6,464 nucleotides of DNA from Chloroflexota bacterium (GTDB lineage: Bacteria; Chloroflexota; Dehalococcoidia; E44-bin15). Below are positions 6,244 to 6,464 of the stretch, one piece after another. Position numbers and translations under genes: made by a program. The DNA lies in contig JADFVG010000211.1 in NCBI GenBank assembly GCA_015222405.1, positions 1 through 6,464 on the forward strand, written 5' to 3'. The notes under the pieces were generated by a model. It made no database searches. It worked only from the letters and a program-made list of their open reading frames with translations, and was not told where the DNA came from. The stretch's first letter is position 1; the number at the start of each line of letters is the position of its first letter.

Positions 6244-6267
6244 ACCCTGGTTTATTTCCCTACTCCC
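6239..6267. repeat. Imperfect direct repeat, copy 2 (end of the resolvase-like gene / GHKL leader)
   Basis: Partner of 4724-4749. It reads CCTTTAC-c-CTG-gt-TTATTT, then CCC, then TA-CTCCC. It covers the TAG stop of the resolvase-related gene and most of the 29-bp spacer before the GHKL gene. Both upstream genes thus end in Gly-Glu-stop followed by a similar AT-rich tail and GTAAAGG on the minus strand. That is what an insertion which duplicated the original resolvase-uvrB junction would leave. Confidence 0.45.
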
Positions 6268-6464
6268 CCGTGTCAACCTCTTCCACGATGCCTATTTTCT
6301 CCACGGAGAGGGGCACGTAGTTGACCCGCCCCGCTTCAATTAGCTCCCTGAGCTTCCGTTCGTCCTCGCTGAGGCGGGCTTTGCCCGTCTTCACCTCGAT
6401 GAAGTCGATGCCCTCATCATACTTGATGCCGACGAAGTCGATGGGGCTGCCGCCAAAGTAGAAC
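6260..6464 (-). CDS. Holliday-junction-resolvase-related endonuclease, C-terminal fragment
   Basis: The minus-strand frame runs in from the right edge and ends at TAG (6260-6262), giving the last 67 residues; the start lies outside the window. It shows the end of a PD-(D/E)XK nuclease: GGSPIDFVGI (visible residues 4-13, catalytic Asp9), then FIEVKTGKARLS (21-32, Glu23 and Lys25). LSEDERKLRELIEAGRVNYVPL follows (beginning at residue 31). The run of S-P-I-D-F, F-I-E-V-K-T-G, L-S-x-x-E-R and I-E-x-G-R-V is typical of the family described as endonucleases related to archaeal Holliday junction resolvases. These are usually small proteins, often with a hydrophobic N-terminal helix; their real substrate is not well established. 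Base composition is GC-rich like uvrB. The gene is 29 bp upstream of the GHKL-nuclease gene and in the same direction, so they are probably co-transcribed. Confidence 0.75.
   Translation of the reverse strand, partial: FYFGGSPIDFVGIKYDEGIDFIEVKTGKARLSEDERKLRELIEAGRVNYVPLSVEKIGIVEEVDTGE

Overview
The window looks like a piece of a bacterial chromosome. The phylum is uncertain. The mix of an AccA-type carboxyltransferase tail, a PD40-repeat lipoprotein, a B12-type radical SAM protein and a UvrB of this style would suit Chloroflexota (Dehalococcoidia-like) or a similar environmental lineage, but this is an impression and not a proof. Most genes are GC-rich: 40 of 60 bases in one sampled line of uvrB and 36 of 60 in the nuclease at the right edge. 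One gene, at 4740-6230, is clearly AT-richer, with 20, 26 and 28 of 60 in three sampled lines.

Layout. Positions 1-288 (+) hold the C-terminal end of accA. It faces a minus-strand block across a 31-bp gap. The block is described here from its upstream end at the right edge. A truncated Holliday-junction-resolvase-related endonuclease (6260-6464) is followed after 29 bp by a GHKL ATPase fused to a PD-(D/E)XK nuclease domain (4740-6230). After 44 bp comes uvrB (2725-4695). With no gap at all comes a B12-binding-domain radical SAM protein (1411-2724). After 92 bp comes a secreted seven-repeat PD40 beta-propeller lipoprotein (320-1318). No RNA gene, CRISPR array or transposase was seen, and no stretch over 300 bp lacks a gene.

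How the genes may work together. UvrB is the core damage-verification helicase of nucleotide excision repair. The resolvase-related nuclease and the GHKL-nuclease fusion also look DNA-directed, so the right half is a DNA-metabolism cluster. UvrB and the radical SAM protein are almost certainly co-transcribed and probably translationally coupled. The most interesting element is the GHKL-nuclease gene. It has the architecture of MutL/MORC-like ATPases predicted to act in restriction or defence. It differs in base composition from both neighbours. It also lies between two imperfect direct repeats (4724-4749 and 6239-6267) that look like the scar of its insertion between a resolvase-like gene and uvrB.
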